Source of the DNA: Cynocephalus volans
Taxonomy: Eukaryota > Chordata > Mammalia > Dermoptera > Cynocephalidae
Length of the DNA stretch: 64,000 bases
Direction of reading: 5' to 3'
NCBI RefSeq assembly: GCF_027409185.1
Contig: NC_084463.1
Span: 46,602,407-46,666,406 of the forward strand
The translations under genes were made by a program, and so were the position numbers. The notes under the pieces are model-generated. The model worked only from the letters and a program-made list of their open reading frames with translations. It was not told the origin of the DNA and made no database searches. Positions 59,090 to 64,000 of this stretch are shown here, in pieces. Numbering within the stretch: the stretch's first letter is position 1; each line of letters begins with the position of its first letter.

Positions 59090-59640
59090 TGGTCCCCTTC
59101 TCCATTCCCTGGGTCCCTAGGTGGGCTCCAAGGTGCTGGCATGGTGTGCCTGGTTGTAGGAGGGTGGTCCGGTCCCCCTTCTCCATGCCCCAGGTCCCTG
59201 GCAGGCCTCGAGACACTGGCTTGGTGTGCGTGGTTGTGGGACAGAGGTCCAGTCCCCTTCTCCAGGCACTGGGTCCCTCGGCAGGCCCCAAGGTGCTGGT
59301 ATGTTGTGCCTGGTTGTGGTAGTAGGGTATGGTCCCTGGCTCCATACCTCGCATCCCTGGGCGGTACCCAAGGTGCTGGCTAGATGTGCCTGGTTATGGG
59401 AGAGAGGTCTGGTCCCCTTCTCCATACCTTGGGTCCCCTGGTGGGTGCAGAGGTGCTGGCATGGTGTGCTTGGTTGTGGGAGGAGGGTCCATTCCCCTTC
59501 TCCATGCCTGGGATCCCCATGCTGGCCCTGAGGCACTGACACAGTTTGCCTGGAAGTGGGAGTGGGGTCCGGTCGGCAGATCCAAGCCTCTGGTTCCCAG
59601 GCAGGCCCCAAGGTGCTGTTGGCTGGTGGTGTGCCCAGGC
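59090..59640. repeat. About 80-bp tandem repeat, 7 units
   Basis: Units begin near 59091, 59170, 59247, 59326, 59407, 59487 and 59567 with GGTCCCCTTCTCCAT-like sequence and contain AAGGTGCTGGCATGGTGTGC and CTGGTTGTGGGA. Divergence between units is higher than in the two arrays to the left. Confidence 0.85.
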
Positions 59641-60468
59641 CAGAACTAATTTTTTGTCCTTTGCTTCTAACACGGGGGAACTTCCTGTGGGAACCAGTAT
59701 TTGAGTGTGTGGTTGTTTAAATTGCTGCTTTGCTGCTGTTTCCCTAGGGAAGGCTTTTTGTGCAGCTCGGGGTTTAATGGTTGATCTTATAGGTATTTCC
59801 AGCTCTCCAGAGACCCAGTGGATCTGTATTCTGTAGAATCTCTGATTTGGGCCTGAGTTTTTCATCAAACTGCACCCCATGCAATTCTGCATTCCTGACC
59901 AGTCTCCTCTGAGTGGTCCTGTGCTGATTGGGGGGCAGATCGGCTGTCCTTGCTGTGTCTCAGTGTTCTCCTGGTGGGCATGTCTCCCCCAACGACTGTG
60001 CTACAAACACTTCCCACGGGACCGGCCTGGTGCTGTCCCTTGCAATGACTCGCCAGCCTCTGAGGGGCTCCCTTTTTCTGGTTGTTCTGGTTCCTCGCTC
60101 CTGCATGGGTCCATGGGAACTCTGTTAGTGGTCTTGTTTTCCTGGGGGTTGCCAAGGCCCTCTTCTCTCCTGCCGCCTCCAAGTAACGCCATCTGAAGCG
60201 CACAGCTGTGGCTTCTGCAGGCTCCTGCTCTGTGTGCTCAGCAGCTCCAGCCTTAAAGCAGCTGCAGCCAGAAACTCTCAGAGCAGCTTTTTCTTTCTCT
60301 CATTGTAGTTTCTCCCTCCTTCATGAACTCCATAGGTCTCTCTCCTCCTCTTTCCCTGTGCTCCAGCAGCCCGAGCTTGGCTGATGTTACATTTTTACAG
60401 TTGTAAATTGGTTGATTTGTGGGAGAGAGTGACGCTGGGAACCGTTTATTCTGCCATCTTGACTGGAA
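59641..60468 (-). mobile_element. L1 5'-UTR-like segment, reverse orientation
   Basis: On the minus strand it starts GGCTTCCAGTCAAGATGGCA then GAATAAACGG, a typical L1 5' start. It continues with UTR-like sequence leftwards into the 80-bp tandem repeat. No ORF1 or ORF2 follows on the left. Confidence 0.55.
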
Positions 60469-60474
60469 GCCCTG

Positions 60475-61677
60475 GTATTCGATTTGTAGTTCTTGTTGGA
60501 GAGATCTTTCACCTCCTTGTTTAAATTGATTCCTACATATTTTATTTTTTCTGGTGACTATTATAAATGGGCTTCCTTTCTAGATATCTATTTTTTGCTA
60601 ATTCATTATTGGAGAATACAAATGCTACTGATTTGGGGGCATTGATTTTGTATCCTGCAACATTACCAAAATTGTTAATCTGCTCTAAGACTTTTTGGGT
60701 AGGGTCTTTAGACTTTTCTATATATAGGATAATGTCATCTGCAAACAGGAGCAGTTTGAATTTGTCCTTTCTAATCTGGATGCCCTTCATTTCTTTCTTT
60801 TGCCTGATTTTTCTGACGAGTACTTCCAATACTGTCTTAAGTAGGAGTGGTGATAGTGGGCATCCTTATCTTGTTCCTGTTTCAAAAAAAGCTGAAAGCT
60901 TTTATCAGGATGATATGGCAGTGAGTTTGTCATCTATGGCTTTTATTGTATTGAGGTACTTTCCTTTATGCCTGATTTGCTGAGAGCCTTTGTCATTAAG
61001 GGATGTTGAATTTTGTTGAATTCTTTTTCTGTATCTGTTAAGTATTGAGGTAATCTTTTTTTTTTGTCCTTGATGTAGTTGATGTGGTTTATCATATTTA
61101 TTAACTTGCATATGTTGAACTATCCTTGACTCCCTGGGATGAATTCCTCTTGATCACAGTGTATAATTTATTTGATGTGTTGCTGTATTCTGATTGCTAG
61201 TAATTTATTTAGGATTTGTGCCTCTATGTTCATCAGAGATATTGATGTTTAGTTTTCTTTTTTTTATTGTACTTTTGTTTGGTTTGGTATAAGGTGATGC
61301 TGGCCTCATAGTGTGTGTTTGGTTGCGTGGCCTCTGTTTCAATTTTTTGGAATAGTTTAAAGACAATTGGTATTAATTCATCTTTAAATGTTTGGAAGAA
61401 TCCAGCAGTAAAGCCATCCAGATCTGGGCTTTTCTTTGTTGGGAAACTGCTGATTACTGCTTCAATCTTGTTGCTTGTTACTAGTTTGTTCAGGTTTTCT
61501 ATTTCTTCTTGGTTCTGTCTTGGTAGATTGTCTGTGTCCAGAAATTTATCCATTTCTTTTAGGCTGTCAAATTTGTTGGTGTATAGTTGTATGTAATAGT
61601 GTCTAATGATTATTTGCATTTCTGTGGTACCAGTTGTAATATCTCCTTTTTAATTTCTGTTTTTGTTATTTGGGTCT

Positions 61678-61753
<76 letters not shown>

Positions 61754-64000
61754 TTTGTTAACCTATCTAATACTTTTTCTATTTTGTTTCATTAATCTGT
61801 TGCATAATTTTGGGGGTCTGTATATCATTTACTTCTGCTCTGATCTTAATTATTTCTTCCCATCTATTAACTTTGGAATTGGATGATTCTTGTTTTTCTA
61901 GTTCTTTGAGGAGTAGCATTAAATTGTTTATTTGAAATCTTCCTATTATATCAATGTAAATATTTATTGTGATGAACTTCCCTCTTAGTACTGTTCTTGC
62001 AGAAACCTACAGATGTTGATATGATTTTCTTTATTTTCTAGAATTTTTTGATTTCCTGTTTAATTTCTTCTTGGGCTCATAGGTCATTCAGAACCTGTTA
62101 TTTAATTTCAATGTATTTGTATAGTGTTATGAGGTTCTCTTGTTATTAATTCCTAGTTTTAATCCATTGTGGTCTGAAAAGATAGTTGAGGTGATTTTGA
62201 GTTTTTAAAGTTGTTGAGACTTGATGTCTGACCTAATATGTGGTGTATCCTGGAGAATGTTGCATGTGCTGATAAGAATGTGTGTTCTGTGGTTGTTGGA
62301 TGATATGGTCTTTAGATCTCTGCCAAGTCCAATTGTTCTAAAGCATAATTTAAATCCTGTCCTTATCTGTTGATTTGTTGCCTGGATGATCTGTCCAATG
62401 CTGAGCAAGTGTTGTTTGGTGCCCCACTATTATTATGCTTGGGTCTATCTCTTTCTTTAGGTCTGATAGTGTTTGCTTTATATATCTGGGTTCTCCAGTG
62501 TTGGGTGCATATATATTTGTGATTGTCATGTCTTCTTACTGAATAGATCCCTTTATCATTATATAGTGGCATTCTTTGTCTCTTTTTATGGTTTTTGTTT
62601 AAAACCTATTTCATGTGATATGAGAATAGCTACTCCTGCTCATTTTTTTGTTTCCATTTGCATGCTATATCTCTTTTCATCCCTTCACTATTAGTCTGTG
62701 TGCATCTTTACAGGAGAGGTGAGTATCTTGAAGACAGCATATAGTTGGGTCTAATTTTTATCCAATCCATCAGTCTGTGTCTGTTGACTGGAGAGTTAAA
62801 CTAACTCATTTACACTTAGGGTTATTATTGAGAGGTATTGTCTTACTCCCAGCATTTGATCACATTTCATTTAGATGTTTTAAATATATGTTGTTTCTTT
62901 CATCCCCTTTTATTGTTGGTCATCAATGTTTGTTGGTTTTCTGAGGTGGAAAGACTTAGTTTCCTTTTTCTTTCTCATTTGCATTTGTGTTTTACCAGTG
63001 GGTTTTGTTCATTCTTGTGTATTCATGATAGGGATCATTATTTTTCAGATTCCAGATGCAGGACTCCATTGAGAATTTCTTGCAGGGCTAGTCATGTGGT
63101 GATAAACTCCTGCAGTTTTTGTTTTGTTTTGTTTTGTTTTTGTCCGGAAAAACCACTATTTATCTGTCATTTCTGAAGGATAGCCTTGCTGGTTATAGTT
63201 TTCTTGGCTGGCAGTTTTTTCTTTTGGTATTTTGAATGTGTCATCCCATTTTCTTCTCATCTGTAGAGTTTCAGTTGTGAAGTCTGCTGTTATTCTGATG
63301 GGGCCTCCCTTATAAGTGACTTGATATTTTTCTCTTGCTGCTTTTAGGATTCTCTCTGTCTTTCAGTTCTGCCAGTTTGACTATAATGTGTCTTGTAGAG
63401 GATATTTTTGGACTGAATCTGTTTGGGCATCTTTGAGCTTCCTGAATCTGAAGGCAATGGTCTCTCTGTATACCTGGAAAGTTTCCCCCTATTATTTCAT
63501 TGAATAGATTATCAATGTCTTTACTTTTCTCCTCCCTTTCTGGAACACCCATGATTCAGATGTTTGTGCACTTACTGTTGTCTGCTAGCTCTCTTAGACC
63601 TCCTTCATTTTTAAAAAATTCCTTTCTCCCTCCGTCCCAATTTTTTTTGTCTTCCTGGGTTATTTAATAAAGATCATTTTGGGGATCAAAAGTTCTTTCT
63701 CCTGCTTGCTCTAATCTGCTGCTTAAGCTATTGCTTGTGGGTTTTTTTTTTTTAAATTTTATTGAATATGTCCTTCACTTCCAGGAGCTCTGCTGCATTG
63801 TTTTTTAAAGTATTAATTTATTTTTAAATTTCCTCCTTCATATTCTGGATACTTTTTCTCATTTCATTGTGTTGTCTAACTGAGTCTTATCTCTTTCAGT
63901 TTCCTTAAGATAGTTACTACAAATTCCATTTTAGTCATTTCAAGGGTTTCCTGTTCTATAGGGTTTAGTACTTGAGAATTACTTTGTTTCTTTGCTAGTG
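60475..64000 (-). mobile_element. L1, reverse orientation, ORF2 and ORF1 parts, runs off the window
   Basis: Reversed ORF2 from about 60475 (GAGAGATCTTTCACCTCCTT) through the RT region (AATGTCATCTGCAAACAGGA) and endonuclease region (about 62000-62800). An ORF1-like region lies from about 63250 (TATAATGTGTCTTGTAGAGG). Stops are frequent. It meets the L1 5'-UTR-like segment at about 60470. Confidence 0.82.
61675..61755. repeat. (TTTC)n microsatellite
   Basis: About 19 tandem TTTC units lie inside the reversed L1. Confidence 0.93.

Noticed and set aside
58452..59354. 300-codon minus-strand ORF
   Set aside because: It translates the TG-rich 70-bp repeat and then the 80-bp repeat; it is low-complexity His/Thr/Cys sequence without family resemblance.

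Overview
This is a mammalian nuclear genomic window with very few genes. The signs are laminin exons split by introns with consensus splice sites, nested LINE-1 elements, MaLR-type LTRs, MIR/L2 fossils and tRNA-derived SINEs. A dimeric tRNA SINE at 37447-37605 and a tRNA-Ile-like SINE at 54346-54466 argue against human or mouse. Such SINEs are known to me from colugos and possibly from rhinolophoid bats; the sequence alone does not decide between them.

Block 1 (1-17035, minus strand) is a laminin alpha-1 (LAMA1) locus fragment. I could place fifteen exons with acceptor and donor sites. In gene order they encode laminin-type EGF (LE) repeats, the L4 (laminin IV) domain, more LE repeats, the first exon of the coiled-coil region and, only about 1 kb further on, an exon of the C-terminal LG4 domain. 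The exons for almost the whole coiled coil and for LG1-LG3 are absent from that 1-kb gap. Four single-base indels break the frame in three exons, and several near-invariant LE cysteines are lost or displaced. I therefore call this a decayed, internally deleted LAMA1 copy (duplicated or unitary pseudogene), with assembly error as the rival explanation.

Block 2 (17036-48411) has no exon I can recognise. It is a pile of LINE-1 fragments in both orientations. It includes a complete MaLR provirus with a 5-bp target duplication (21390-23802), a solo LTR with a 6-bp target duplication inside an older LTR (40239-40815), a solo LTR with a 5-bp duplication inside an L1 (46436-47001), and an L1 with a 5' inversion (33125-36430).

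Block 3 (48412-53968) holds an intronless, frameshifted retrocopy of kazrin (KAZN) on the minus strand. Its GC-rich 5' part, together with the adjoining L1 junction, is repeated almost identically 3.7 kb downstream (49453-50215 versus 53208-53968).

Block 4 (53969-64000) contains LTR fragments, three consecutive minisatellites (41-, about 70- and about 80-bp units) around a CpG-rich stretch, an isolated L1 5'-UTR-like segment, and a long minus-strand L1 running to the window edge. The long ORFs here and over the kazrin copy are products of GC richness or tandem repetition. I see no intact protein-coding gene in the window.
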